Source: Phycisphaerales bacterium (GTDB taxonomy: Bacteria > Planctomycetota > Phycisphaerae > Phycisphaerales > UBA1924). From it: DNA of 64,000 nt. The translations under genes and the position numbers were made by a program. The stretch is taken from NCBI GenBank assembly GCA_020846975.1, contig JADLCX010000063.1, positions 1 to 64,000 on the forward strand, given 5' to 3'. Below, one piece after another: positions 18,568-26,835 of the stretch. Each line of letters starts with the position of its first letter. The first letter of the stretch is position 1. The notes under the pieces are model-generated. The model had not been told where the DNA came from and ran no database searches. It saw nothing but the letters and a program-made list of their open reading frames with translations.

Positions 18568-18966
18568 TCACGACCCGGCGTGACGCCACGACCGCACCTC
18601 GAACAGCAGTTCGGGCGCGACATCGACGCCCATCGCGGCCGCCAGCGCCGCCCGCAGCCGAGGCTTGGCCGCGTGCAGGCGGACCAGCGCCTCGCTGGTC
18701 GCGAAGTACACACCCTCGCGCCGAGGCTGGAGGACCAGCCGCAGGCACAGCCCATCCGGCTCGGGCTCGACGCTATTGACCTCCAGCACCGACAGTACGG
18801 CGTCTTCGACAAACGCCCTCAGCGCCGAGTCCAGCAGCGAGGCGAACACGCCCTCGCCGTGATCGGGCGGCGACGCCAGCCGCACCCGCCGATAGGCCGG
18901 GCGACTCGCCGCCGGCCTGAACGCGCACGGATCGCGCCGAAGCGCCTGGTTGGGCTTCTGGAACAC
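18568..18966 (-). CDS. RbfA-like ribosome-binding factor (probable)
   Basis: A 132-residue product. The middle and end fit the RbfA KH-like fold: an N-terminal helix (FASLLDSALRAFVED), a strand pair (LSVLEVNSVEPEPDGLCLRL) and the closing LRAALAAAMGVDVAPELLFEV, which matches the family's LR...PEL.F ending. RbfA binds 16S rRNA during 30S maturation. I choose the GTG at 18966, which has GGAG 8 nt upstream; a GTG at 18975 lies too close to that site. Preceded by hairpins and the 32-codon ORF. The family call is by eye and moderate. Confidence 0.5.
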   Translation of the reverse strand: MFQKPNQALRRDPCAFRPAASRPAYRRVRLASPPDHGEGVFASLLDSALRAFVEDAVLSVLEVNSVEPEPDGLCLRLVLQPRREGVYFATSEALVRLHAAKPRLRAALAAAMGVDVAPELLFEVRSWRHAGS

Positions 18967-18991
18967 GAGACACACTCCATTCCCGTAAACA

Positions 18992-19011
18992 CGGCCCGGA
19001 CTCCCGGGCCG
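18992..19011 (-). other. hairpin upstream of the RbfA-like gene
   Basis: An 8-bp perfect inverted repeat, CGGCCCGG/CCGGGCCG, with a 4-nt loop. It ends 26 nt before the chosen start codon of the RbfA-like gene and could affect its translation or act with the neighbouring hairpin. No U-run follows. Confidence 0.5.
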
Positions 19012-19047
19012 TCGGCCGGATCAACGGCCGAGACGAACACGAAACAC

Positions 19048-19068
19048 GCGAGGGTTCAGAACCCTCGC
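19048..19068 (-). other. 9-bp hairpin just after the 32-codon ORF
   Basis: GCGAGGGTT and AACCCTCGC form a perfect 9-bp stem with a 3-nt loop, 31 nt after the stop of the 32-codon ORF. It looks like a terminator or attenuator stem but has no T-tract after it, so intrinsic termination would be weak. Confidence 0.5.
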
Positions 19069-19099
19069 AGCAAGAGACACCGGTTGTTGAGATTGAGAC

Positions 19100-19198
19100 T
19101 CAGGCGCGATCGACCGACCGCATCCCGACCCGCTTCGCGCCGCGAGCGATCACGAGGATCGACGGGCATTCGGCGGCAAAGCGCTGATTGATCTGCAT
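19100..19198 (-). CDS. 32-residue small protein or leader peptide with a perfect Shine-Dalgarno
   Basis: The ATG at 19198 follows AGGAGG (19205-19210) at a spacing of 6 nt, the strongest ribosome binding site in the window. The product starts MQINQRFAAECPSILVIA and ends RSVDRA; it is basic with one short hydrophobic patch and is too short to be assigned. A good promoter lies upstream and two hairpins lie downstream before the RbfA-like gene. It may be a real small protein or a leader peptide that controls that gene. No homology is known to me. Confidence 0.55.
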   Translation of the reverse strand: MQINQRFAAECPSILVIARGAKRVGMRSVDRA

Positions 19199-19251
19199 AT
19201 CGATCCTCCTTTCTCTGCGGCAAAACACCCCACCTTCCCCGACAAGCGGAG

Positions 19252-19280
19252 ACAATACCCCGGTGTGACGCGCCGGGCAA
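19252..19280 (-). promoter_or_regulatory. candidate sigma-70 promoter for the 32-codon ORF and RbfA-like gene
   Basis: On the minus strand TTGCCC (19280-19275) and TATTGT (19257-19252) are separated by exactly 17 nt, about 54 nt before the small ORF. It would make this unit independent of mfd upstream. Confidence 0.5.
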
Positions 19281-19316
19281 GCGATCGTTCCACGAATTCT
19301 CCGGCAGCGCGGGGAG

Positions 19317-22300
19317 CTACGACGCGGCCGCTCCCGCGGCGGCGCCCTCTCGCTCCGCCGTGTTCAACCGCCGTCGCAGAACACCGAGCAGCGTCTCGGG
19401 AACCATCCACGAGGCCGGCGGTCGGAAGTACACCTCCGACAGGTCCTCGCCGGACTTGGGATCAAGCACCGTCACGTGTGATCCTCCCGCCTCCGCCGCG
19501 TTCCGCGTGCTCTGATCCCTCAGCAGCACGCCCGCCACCGCCGCACCCTCCGGCGCGGCCCGCAACACCACATCCTGCCCGCGCACCGCGATCGAGCGCA
19601 CTCTGAGAGCGCTCGCCAGCGCACGCAACTCCGCCATCGCCAGCAGGCGCTGCGTCGAAGCCGGCAGGTCGGCCCCGTAAGCCTGTTTGATCTCGTTCTC
19701 GATCCTGTCCAGTTCCGACGGCGACTGCGCCGTCGCGATCCGCCGGTACGCCTCCATCCGCCGCAGGTCGCTGGCGATGTACCGCTTGGGGATCATACCC
19801 GTCACGCCGATCTCCACGCTCGTTTCGCTCGCCACCTGCGTCGGCTCGTTCTTCAGTTCCTTCACCGCGCGGTCGAGCAACTGGCAGTACATCTCGTAGC
19901 CCACCGCCGCGATGTGGCCCGACTGCTCCGGCCCGAGGATGTTGCCCGCGCCGCGGATCTCCAGATCTCGCACCGCGATCTTGAATCCGGCCCCCAGCAT
20001 GCTGAACTCCTCGATCGCCTTGAGCCTCTTGAGCGCCTTCTCGGTCGTCGTGCGTTCCGGGTCGAGCAACATGTAGCAGTAGGCCCGGTGCTTGTACCGG
20101 CCCACGCGCCCGCGCAACTGGTGCAGGTCCGCCAGCCCGAACCGATCGGCGTCGTTGATGAACATCGTGTTCGCCGACGAGATGTCGATGCCGCTCTCGA
20201 TGATCGTCGTGCTCACGAGGATGTCGGCTTCGCGGCGCATGAACCTCAGCATCACGCTCTCGAGCTCGCCATCGGGCATCTGCCCGTGCCCGACCACGAT
20301 CCTCGCTTCCGGCGCGAGTTTCTGGATGTTGTCCGCGATCGAGACGATGTTGTAGACCCGGTTGTGGACGAAGTAGCACTGCCCGTCCCGCGCCAACTCC
20401 CGCGCGATCGCCTGCTGGATCCGCCGCGCGTTGTAGGGGATCACCTCCGTCACCACCGCGCGCCGATCGACCGGCGCGGTCGCCAGGCTCGATATGTCCC
20501 GCAGCCCCAGCATCGACAGGTGCAGCGTCCTCGGGATCGGTGTCGCGCTCAGCGTCAGCACATCCACCGTCATCCGCAGGCTCAGCAGCCGCTCCTTGTG
20601 CTCCACTCCGAACCGCTGCTCCTCGTCCACCACCACCAGCCCCAGATCGCTGAACTTCACATCCTTGCTCAGGAGCCGGTGCGTGCCGATCACCACATCC
20701 ACCTGCCCCTTGCGCACCTTCTCCAGCGTCTGGTTGATCTCCTTGTCGGTCTTGAACCGCGACAGGCTCTCGACCTTGAACGGGTAGTCGGCGAACCGCC
20801 CCTTGAACGTCCGCTCGTGCTGCTCGGCCAGCACCGTCGTCGGAACCAGCACCGCCACCTGCTTCCCGAACTCGCACGCCTTGAACGCGGCCCGGATCGC
20901 CAGTTCCGTCTTGCCGTACCCCACATCCCCGCACAGCAGCCGGTCCATCGGCCGCCCGCTGGTCATGTCGCGCTTGATCTCCGCGAGCGCGGCGAGCTGG
21001 TCGTCGGTCTCCTGGTACGGGAACTCCGCCTCGAACTCCCTCTGCCACGCCGTATCCGCGGGGTAGCGAGTCCCCGGCAGGTGCTCCCGCGCCGCGCGAA
21101 CCCGCAGCAACTCGCCCGCGAGATCCTTGACGCTCTCAGCGACCGACTCCTTCTGCTTCTTCCACCGCTGCCCGCCCAGCGCCGACAGCGTCGGACCCTT
21201 CTCGCCCGCCTTGCCGCCCATCCCGCCGACGTACTTCTGAATCTGATCGATCTTCGCCGCGGGCACATACAACTTGCTCTGCCCGGCGAACTCCAGGATC
21301 AGGTATTCCTCCAGCCCAGCGTCCGGATCGTCCACCGCGGCCCTCGGCCCCCGGCCCTTTTCCTTCGGCCTCTCGCTCGGCAACACCACCTTCTCGGTCT
21401 TCTTCACCTCGCGGGGCTTCATCACCGTCAGCCCCAGGAACCGCGCGATGCCGTGCTCGCGATGGACGACGAAGTCGCCCGGCGAGAAGTCGAGGAACGT
21501 GTCGATCGCGCGGCCGGTCTTCAGCCGCGTCGCCTCGCCCTTCCGCGCGCCCGCCCGCCGCCGCTCGAAGCGGTGCAGCAGTTCGTGGTAGGGCACGACC
21601 AGAAGAGTCGATGCCTTGATGCCCTGGTCCTTTGATGCCTTCTTGTCTTCATCTCCTCCGGCCTCCCGCCAGACGAACCCCCGATGCACGTACCGAACGT
21701 GCGCCTCGATCAACGACGCCGCGCCGGGCGCGAACTCCGCGATCAACTCCCTCAGCCGCGACCTCTCGCCCTCGTTCTGACAGAAGATCGCCACCCGCGC
21801 CGGCCCGCTCAGCGACTCAAGCTCGCCCGCCGCCCCCCCCGCCATCGCCGCCAGTTCCTTCACGGCCTCGCCCGCGTCCTCCGCGAGCGCGGGCAACGGC
21901 TCGACCGGAACATCGACCACCGCATCCGAGCCCGACATCGCCGCCGAGAACTGGTTGAGCTCGACGATCCCTCCGCCCGACTTTGCCGCGCCGAACCGCT
22001 CCTCGATCGCCCTCAGCACCGCCGGCGGCCCGTAGATCCGCGGGTCAGTGATCCGCTCGAAGTACCCACGCGCCTGCTCGACCAGTTCCATGGTCTCGTG
22101 CAGCACGACCACCGACTCCCGCGGCGCGTATTCCAGCATGCTCACGCCGCGCTCGGCCTGCCCGCCGAGCGCATCGATCGTCGGCTCCACGCCTCCGCGC
22201 TTCCCGTTCGCCTTGCCGCCTTCGCTCTTGGCGCTCGGCGCCCCGACGAACGCCGCCTCCATGCTCGCGCACAGAATCTCCACCGACTCCAGCCGCCGAT

Positions 22301-22952
22301 CGGAGCCCATCGTCTCCATGTCGATTTCGCTGATCCGCTCGAGTTCATCGCCGAAGTAGTCGAGCCGAACCGGCGATGCACCGCCCCGCGAAGCGCCCGC
22401 GCCCTGCGGAAACACATCCACGATCCCGCCGCGCACCGCGAAGTCGCCGGCTTCTTCGATCGCGTCCAGCCGCGTGTACCCGGCCGCCTCCAGCCACCGG
22501 ACCACCTCCGACAACGATCGCTTCTCGCCGGTGCGCAGCGTCATCGCCAGCGCGGCGATCCGATCCGGCCCCGGCGCGGGCTGCATCAGCGCCTGGATCG
22601 GCGAGACCAGCACCCCGCCCCACCCACCCGCGGCCAGCCGCCGGATGACCGCCAGCCGCTCCGCGAACAGGTCCATGCTCACCGCGCTCTCGCCGGGCAG
22701 CACCTCCAGCGCGGGCAACCTCATCGCCTCGACACCCGCCGATGACAACTCGTCCACCGCCTCATCGGCGTCGTCAAGATGCGCCGTGACCAGCAGCACC
22801 GGCCGCTCGGCCGCTGAGCCCAGCGCGGCGGCCACGAACGACCCGCTCGAGCCTTGCGACCCGCGCGCCACGATGCGCCGACCCTTCCCCAGAGCCTCGG
22901 CCATCGCCCTCACAACCGCGCCCGATGAAAGCTCGCGGATGATGTCCACCAA
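19317..22952 (-). CDS. mfd: transcription-repair coupling factor Mfd
   Basis: Mfd displaces stalled RNA polymerase and recruits UvrA to the lesion. The 1211-residue protein has the UvrB-homology N-terminus, the RNA-polymerase-interacting domain beginning FSPGDFVVHREHGIARFLG, and a RecG-like translocase with Walker A GDVGYGKT (about residue 672), a DEEQ box (about 774) and GRVGR. The start is a TTG at 22952; an adjacent GTG at 22949 is equally possible. A short insertion (DEDKKASKDQGIKAS, coded by 21610-21653) comes from a repeat also found near 34.1 kb. Confidence 0.95.
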   Translation of the reverse strand: MVDIIRELSSGAVVRAMAEALGKGRRIVARGSQGSSGSFVAAALGSAAERPVLLVTAHLDDADEAVDELSSAGVEAMRLPALEVLPGESAVSMDLFAERLAVIRRLAAGGWGGVLVSPIQALMQPAPGPDRIAALAMTLRTGEKRSLSEVVRWLEAAGYTRLDAIEEAGDFAVRGGIVDVFPQGAGASRGGASPVRLDYFGDELERISEIDMETMGSDRRLESVEILCASMEAAFVGAPSAKSEGGKANGKRGGVEPTIDALGGQAERGVSMLEYAPRESVVVLHETMELVEQARGYFERITDPRIYGPPAVLRAIEERFGAAKSGGGIVELNQFSAAMSGSDAVVDVPVEPLPALAEDAGEAVKELAAMAGGAAGELESLSGPARVAIFCQNEGERSRLRELIAEFAPGAASLIEAHVRYVHRGFVWREAGGDEDKKASKDQGIKASTLLVVPYHELLHRFERRRAGARKGEATRLKTGRAIDTFLDFSPGDFVVHREHGIARFLGLTVMKPREVKKTEKVVLPSERPKEKGRGPRAAVDDPDAGLEEYLILEFAGQSKLYVPAAKIDQIQKYVGGMGGKAGEKGPTLSALGGQRWKKQKESVAESVKDLAGELLRVRAAREHLPGTRYPADTAWQREFEAEFPYQETDDQLAALAEIKRDMTSGRPMDRLLCGDVGYGKTELAIRAAFKACEFGKQVAVLVPTTVLAEQHERTFKGRFADYPFKVESLSRFKTDKEINQTLEKVRKGQVDVVIGTHRLLSKDVKFSDLGLVVVDEEQRFGVEHKERLLSLRMTVDVLTLSATPIPRTLHLSMLGLRDISSLATAPVDRRAVVTEVIPYNARRIQQAIARELARDGQCYFVHNRVYNIVSIADNIQKLAPEARIVVGHGQMPDGELESVMLRFMRREADILVSTTIIESGIDISSANTMFINDADRFGLADLHQLRGRVGRYKHRAYCYMLLDPERTTTEKALKRLKAIEEFSMLGAGFKIAVRDLEIRGAGNILGPEQSGHIAAVGYEMYCQLLDRAVKELKNEPTQVASETSVEIGVTGMIPKRYIASDLRRMEAYRRIATAQSPSELDRIENEIKQAYGADLPASTQRLLAMAELRALASALRVRSIAVRGQDVVLRAAPEGAAVAGVLLRDQSTRNAAEAGGSHVTVLDPKSGEDLSEVYFRPPASWMVPETLLGVLRRRLNTAEREGAAAGAAAS
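21610..21653. repeat. dispersed ~44-bp repeat, copy inside mfd
   Basis: GATGCCTTGATGCC, a short variable part, then TTGATGCCTTCTTGTCT and CATC. It matches 34095-34138 at roughly 38 of 44 positions with two small gaps. Here it is translated in frame as a Lys/Ala/Ser-rich insertion in Mfd. Confidence 0.7.
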
Positions 22953-23112
22953 ACGCCGCCCTTCTCGCGCCCAAAGAGCGCGCGTAGGCGCACCGGCCGA
23001 CCGCTGCCAGAGCGGCCCGCCGGATGCGGGAACTCTCGATTGTGCCGGATACTACTCCGTCCAGACGAGCCGCGCACGAAGCAAGCGGTCCCGGCCATCC
23101 CGCGAGCACAGC

Positions 23113-23556
23113 TTACTTCGTGGGGGGACGCGGCTCGTCCGCACCACCCACCGACGCTTTCCCACGCAGCCGCTCAATCGTCTTGAAGCCGATCCCCTTC
23201 ACGCGCCCGAGGTCCTCGAGCCGCTTGAACGCTCCGAACTTCGCGCGGTCTTCGATGATCCGCTCCGCCATCGCCGGCCCGATCCCCGGCAGCAGTTCCA
23301 GCTCCTTCGCATCCGCCGTGTTGATATCGATCAGCACCGTGATCGACGCCGCGGCTGGGTTCGCTGTCGCGTCATCCGCCTTCGAGCGTTCACCCGCTCC
23401 GCCGCGGACCCCCGCCTGTTGCTCCCGCACCACCTCCCCCCGCCACGGCACACGATCCGTCGCCAGCGAATACCCAAGCCCCCCAAGCCCCGCCGCGCCG
23501 AGCACGACGACCGCGCCCCACTTCGCCGGACCTTGTGTCCAATCCTCGCGCGACAT
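23113..23556 (-). CDS. ComEA-like helix-hairpin-helix protein
   Basis: A 147-residue protein with one N-terminal membrane helix (WGAVVVLGAAGLGGLGYSLA), a linker and a C-terminal helix-hairpin-helix pair starting IDINTADAKELELLPGIGPA, the ComEA signature. By family it binds double-stranded DNA non-specifically, at the outer face of the membrane in competence systems; no other competence genes are in the window. ATG 23556 is chosen because it places the membrane helix at residues 12-31; upstream in-frame sequence is low-complexity. Confidence 0.85.
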   Translation of the reverse strand: MSREDWTQGPAKWGAVVVLGAAGLGGLGYSLATDRVPWRGEVVREQQAGVRGGAGERSKADDATANPAAASITVLIDINTADAKELELLPGIGPAMAERIIEDRAKFGAFKRLEDLGRVKGIGFKTIERLRGKASVGGADEPRPPTK

Positions 23557-23648
23557 GACCGAAGTGTACAGGATCGCCGCACGATGCCGGGCGATCGCTT
23601 GCCCGCTCCTGCTCGACTCCAGCGGCCACCGGGTTGTCCGCGGCGTTC

Positions 23649-25397
23649 CTACAGGCTCCCCACCGCCGGCATCGCCGGCAGCCCCAGCGGGCTCTGCCTG
23701 TTCCGCATCGCCTGCCGGATCTCCGCCAGCCGCCACAGCGAGGGCTTGGAGTGGCCCGAAGCATCCACCAGCCCGTCAAACTTGCTGTCCGCGGGCGCGG
23801 GCTTGGCCGGCTCGTACAACTCGTGCCAGCACACGCTGTGCACGTACGGCTTGCTCGCCGCCACGCCCAGGAACGCGGTCATCCACTCCACCTGCGTCTG
23901 CGGGCTCCACGGGGCGCGCCAGTACCCCGGGTCCATCTGCGCATCCAGCCCCATCGAGTCCGCATCCGCCGGCCGGCTCGGCGCGCTGATCGCCGCGATG
24001 CTCAAGGGCTTCTCAAGCGCGGCGAAGCGGTCCAGCATCGCGCTGAACGCCATCAGGTCGCGCGTGCCGCGGCCCTGCTCGGGCTGGCCCATCTCCACCC
24101 GCAGCGCGAACAGGTCCGGGTTCACGCCCGCCTGCCCCACCATCTCCGCGTACATCAAGGGCGGCACCGCCCGCGTCGAGTCCGCGAAGTATTCGCCCCA
24201 CGGCTGATCGATCTGCACCTGCACCTTCGCCCCCGGCTGCAGCTTGCGGACGACCATCACCACCAGCCGCGTCAGGTCCATCACCTGCTCGAAGGAGAGC
24301 GCGAAGTTGCTCGCCACGTGCAGCCCGCTCACCACCGTCCACGTCCCCACGGTGCGCCGGTACCGCGTCACCAGGTTCTTGACATGCTCGTACACCAGCT
24401 CCCGCAGAGTCTCGTAGTCGTGCTCCCAGATGTACAGCCACTCCGGCACGCACCCCTTGCGGAAGTCCACGATCGGCCCGCCCACGATCGGCAGCCGCGC
24501 CTGCCGCACCGCCCACTCGATCCACCGGTCCGTCTTGCCAAAGAGGTACTTCCCCTCCGTCGGCTCCATGTCCACCCACCGCATCGGCATGCACACAAAG
24601 TCCGCGCACAACGCCACCGCCTTCTGCATCGCCGGCCCGAACACCTCCGGGTTGATCGAAACCCCGATCTGCGGCGGGGTCGGCAGGATCACCCCCACCG
24701 TCCCGAGCAGCGCACTGCGGCTCTCCGCCGCCTCGTGGTTGGTGATCGCGTTCGGCGGCGCGGCGATCCTCGCCGCCGCCGACGCAAGCTCCCCCGACAT
24801 CCGCTTGGCGAACTGCGCCCTGGCCTGCGCCTGCGTCAGCATCTCCCCCGCCGTCACCGCCAGCGCCAGAGCCCGCCGCGCCAGCCGATCCGCCTCCGCC
24901 GTGTACGGAACCTCACCCGCGCCGGCATTCCTTCCCCCGCCCCCGCCACCCTCCGCGTGCGCCACCAGCGCCTCGGTGAACGCCCTCCGCGCCTGCTCGA
25001 ACATCTGCATCGCCGGGTCGTTCGCCGGAAGGTCGAACATCGCCCAGTCCTCGAGCTTGTTCAGGACCAGCATCAGCCGGTGCCGCGCCAGTTCGAGGCT
25101 CAACAGGTACGGCCGCTCACGCTCGGGCAAGAGGCACGTCTGCAGGATCACCACGCTCCCCACCGACCCGCCCTCGATCGTCACCGGGAACTGCAAACTC
25201 AACCCGGCAGATTCGCCCGACCGCTTCTCGCACCGGATCAGCGACACGCCCCCGCGACCCTTGCGAACCTCCGCCACCCGGATATCCGACTGCACCGGCA
25301 CATCATCCGCCCCGAACATGTGCGCGTGCCGCAGCGGCCAGCCGCCCTGCTCCGTGGCAGGCTCCACCCCATCATGAAAAGCGACGAAGCTCAACAT
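23649..25397 (-). CDS. GH10-like TIM-barrel protein, probably without the usual acid/base residue
   Basis: A 582-residue protein without a clear signal peptide. The N-terminal ~220 residues are a separate beta-rich and helical part. The C-terminal part resembles glycoside hydrolase family 10: FVCMPMRWVDMEPTEGKYLF is like the xylanase KP..EP.G.F segment, and HVKNLVTRYRRTVGTWTVVS aligns with the HI..v..rY...i..WDVVNE strand. The acid/base glutamate expected after WDVVN is absent (WTVVSG). A glutamate in FALRVEMGQ could be the nucleophile position. It may be an altered hydrolase or a binding protein. Moderate confidence. Confidence 0.6.
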   Translation of the reverse strand: MLSFVAFHDGVEPATEQGGWPLRHAHMFGADDVPVQSDIRVAEVRKGRGGVSLIRCEKRSGESAGLSLQFPVTIEGGSVGSVVILQTCLLPERERPYLLSLELARHRLMLVLNKLEDWAMFDLPANDPAMQMFEQARRAFTEALVAHAEGGGGGGRNAGAGEVPYTAEADRLARRALALAVTAGEMLTQAQARAQFAKRMSGELASAAARIAAPPNAITNHEAAESRSALLGTVGVILPTPPQIGVSINPEVFGPAMQKAVALCADFVCMPMRWVDMEPTEGKYLFGKTDRWIEWAVRQARLPIVGGPIVDFRKGCVPEWLYIWEHDYETLRELVYEHVKNLVTRYRRTVGTWTVVSGLHVASNFALSFEQVMDLTRLVVMVVRKLQPGAKVQVQIDQPWGEYFADSTRAVPPLMYAEMVGQAGVNPDLFALRVEMGQPEQGRGTRDLMAFSAMLDRFAALEKPLSIAAISAPSRPADADSMGLDAQMDPGYWRAPWSPQTQVEWMTAFLGVAASKPYVHSVCWHELYEPAKPAPADSKFDGLVDASGHSKPSLWRLAEIRQAMRNRQSPLGLPAMPAVGSL

Positions 25398-25560
25398 CCG
25401 GGCCGGAATCCTCCTCCCGCGCCTGCGGGCGGGTCTGAGGATAGCGGACTCCTCCTACGCCCGCGCATCGCCCTCGACCCCCGCTTCCGTCCTTGCACCC
25501 CTGATTCAAGCGGAATCCGCGCTCCTCCGTCCCACGATCCATCCCCTATCCTCGCACGAA

Positions 25561-26577
25561 ATGCCCACCCCCTCCACCCCCTCCACCCCCTCCACCCCCT
25601 CACCCACCACCGCCACCCACACCGCCGGCCCGTCTCTGAACCTCCCCCTCATCCGCCGCGGCAAGGTCCGCGAGGTCTACCAGCTCCCCCCGGATAGAGA
25701 CGGCGGCCGCGTGCTGATGGTCGCCAGCGACCGCATCTCCGCGTTCGATGTCATCATGCCCACACCGATCACCGGCAAAGGCAGGCTGCTCACGAAGATC
25801 GCCTCGTGGTGGTTCAAGTTCATCGAGAAGAACCGGTTGGCGCAGACGCACCTGCTTTCAACGAGCACCGATGATCTGCCCGCCGGGGCGCTGTCGCCCG
25901 GCTCGGAGAGCCGGGAATACCTCGAAGGCCGCATCACCATCGGCCGGGCCTGCCGCGTCATCCCCATCGAGTGTGTCGTGCGCGGCTACCTCGAAGGATC
26001 GGGATGGAAGGAGTACCGCGAGACCGGCTCGGTCTGCGGCGTGACTCTTCCCGCTGGCCTGCGCCAGTGCGACCGATTGCCCGCACCGATCTTCACGCCC
26101 GCCACGAAAGCCGCCACCGGCCACGACGAGAACATCTCCTTCGAGGCCGCGGCCGAGAGTCTCGGCAACTCTTGGGGGGGCGGCCTCGAGACCATGACCA
26201 TCCTCCGCGAGATGTCCCTCAACATCTACACCGCCGCCGCCGCCCACGCCCTCTCGCGCGGGATCATCATCGCCGACACCAAGTTCGAGTTCGGCATCCC
26301 CGAGGATGACGCCGCCCGCCAGGGCCGAGCCTGGGTGCAGCCCATCCTCATCGACGAAGCCCTCACCCCCGACTCCTCCCGCTTCTGGCCCGCCGACACC
26401 TACAAGCCCGGCGGCCCCCAGAAGAGTTTCGACAAGCAGTTCTTGAGGGAGTACCTGGAGGGATTGGTTGAGAGGGGCCAGTGGAACAAGACACCGCCCG
26501 GCCCCGAACTCCCCGCGAGCGTCGTCGAGGGGACGCTGGCGCGATACCGTGAGGCGGCGGATCGCCTTTGCACTTGA
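25561..26577 (+). CDS. purC: phosphoribosylaminoimidazole-succinocarboxamide synthase (SAICAR synthase)
   Basis: PurC joins CAIR and aspartate with ATP in purine biosynthesis. The 338-residue protein has RRGKVREVY and ASDRISAFDVIMP at the N-terminus, IECVVRGYLEGSGWKEY in the middle and IIADTKFEFG later, all signatures of the long (yeast-like) form. The first ~20 residues are an added Pro-Ser-Thr tract coded by three 9-bp tandem units (25570-25596), outside the enzyme core. Followed by a strong hairpin at 26591-26618. Confidence 0.95.
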   Translation: MPTPSTPSTPSTPSPTTATHTAGPSLNLPLIRRGKVREVYQLPPDRDGGRVLMVASDRISAFDVIMPTPITGKGRLLTKIASWWFKFIEKNRLAQTHLLSTSTDDLPAGALSPGSESREYLEGRITIGRACRVIPIECVVRGYLEGSGWKEYRETGSVCGVTLPAGLRQCDRLPAPIFTPATKAATGHDENISFEAAAESLGNSWGGGLETMTILREMSLNIYTAAAAHALSRGIIIADTKFEFGIPEDDAARQGRAWVQPILIDEALTPDSSRFWPADTYKPGGPQKSFDKQFLREYLEGLVERGQWNKTPPGPELPASVVEGTLARYREAADRLCT

Positions 26578-26590
26578 TGGTTTCCCGTGC

Positions 26591-26618
26591 CACGGCCTGC
26601 GGCTCTGAGCAGGCCGTG
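26591..26618 (+). terminator. hairpin after purC
   Basis: CACGGCCTGC and GCAGGCCGTG form a perfect 10-bp stem with an 8-nt loop, 14 nt after the purC stop. There is no T-tract, only TGTGTCTT, so a terminator is likely but not certain. It also faces the convergent gene ending at 26836. Confidence 0.5.
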
Positions 26619-26646
26619 TGTCTTCGGCCACGTCGACCGGCCTGCC

Positions 26647-26833
26647 GCGGCATCGGCATCACTGCCGATGTGCGTTCAGGTCGGGTCAATCCCGGCCTGA
26701 TCGCAGCGGCCGGCCAAGCCGTCGAAGTCATAAACCCGCACCCATCGCGCCCCAACCCCGCACGCACCGTTCGTGGCCTTCACCCGGCGTTCGACGCCGA
26801 GAAAGGGCCCATCCGCAGGGATGCCGATACCAC
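26647..26833. repeat. REPIN/MITE-like inverted-repeat element, 187-bp copy
   Basis: Two 24-bp ends (26647-26670 and 26810-26833) are inverted copies of each other at 20 of 24 positions. The left end contains the palindrome CATCGGCATCACTGCCGATG. Directly after it, 26671-26705 forms a 35-nt hairpin with a 15-bp stem (two mismatches) and loop TCAAT. The same order of parts occurs at 34777-34892. It fills the gap between purC and a convergent gene. Confidence 0.7.
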
Positions 26834-26835
26834 GC

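Noticed and set aside
23113..23736. Longer start for the ComEA-like protein at 23736
   Set aside because: The added 60 residues are Gly/Ala/Pro shadow sequence overlapping the 3' end of the GH10-like gene; the ATG at 23556 gives a normal anchor helix.
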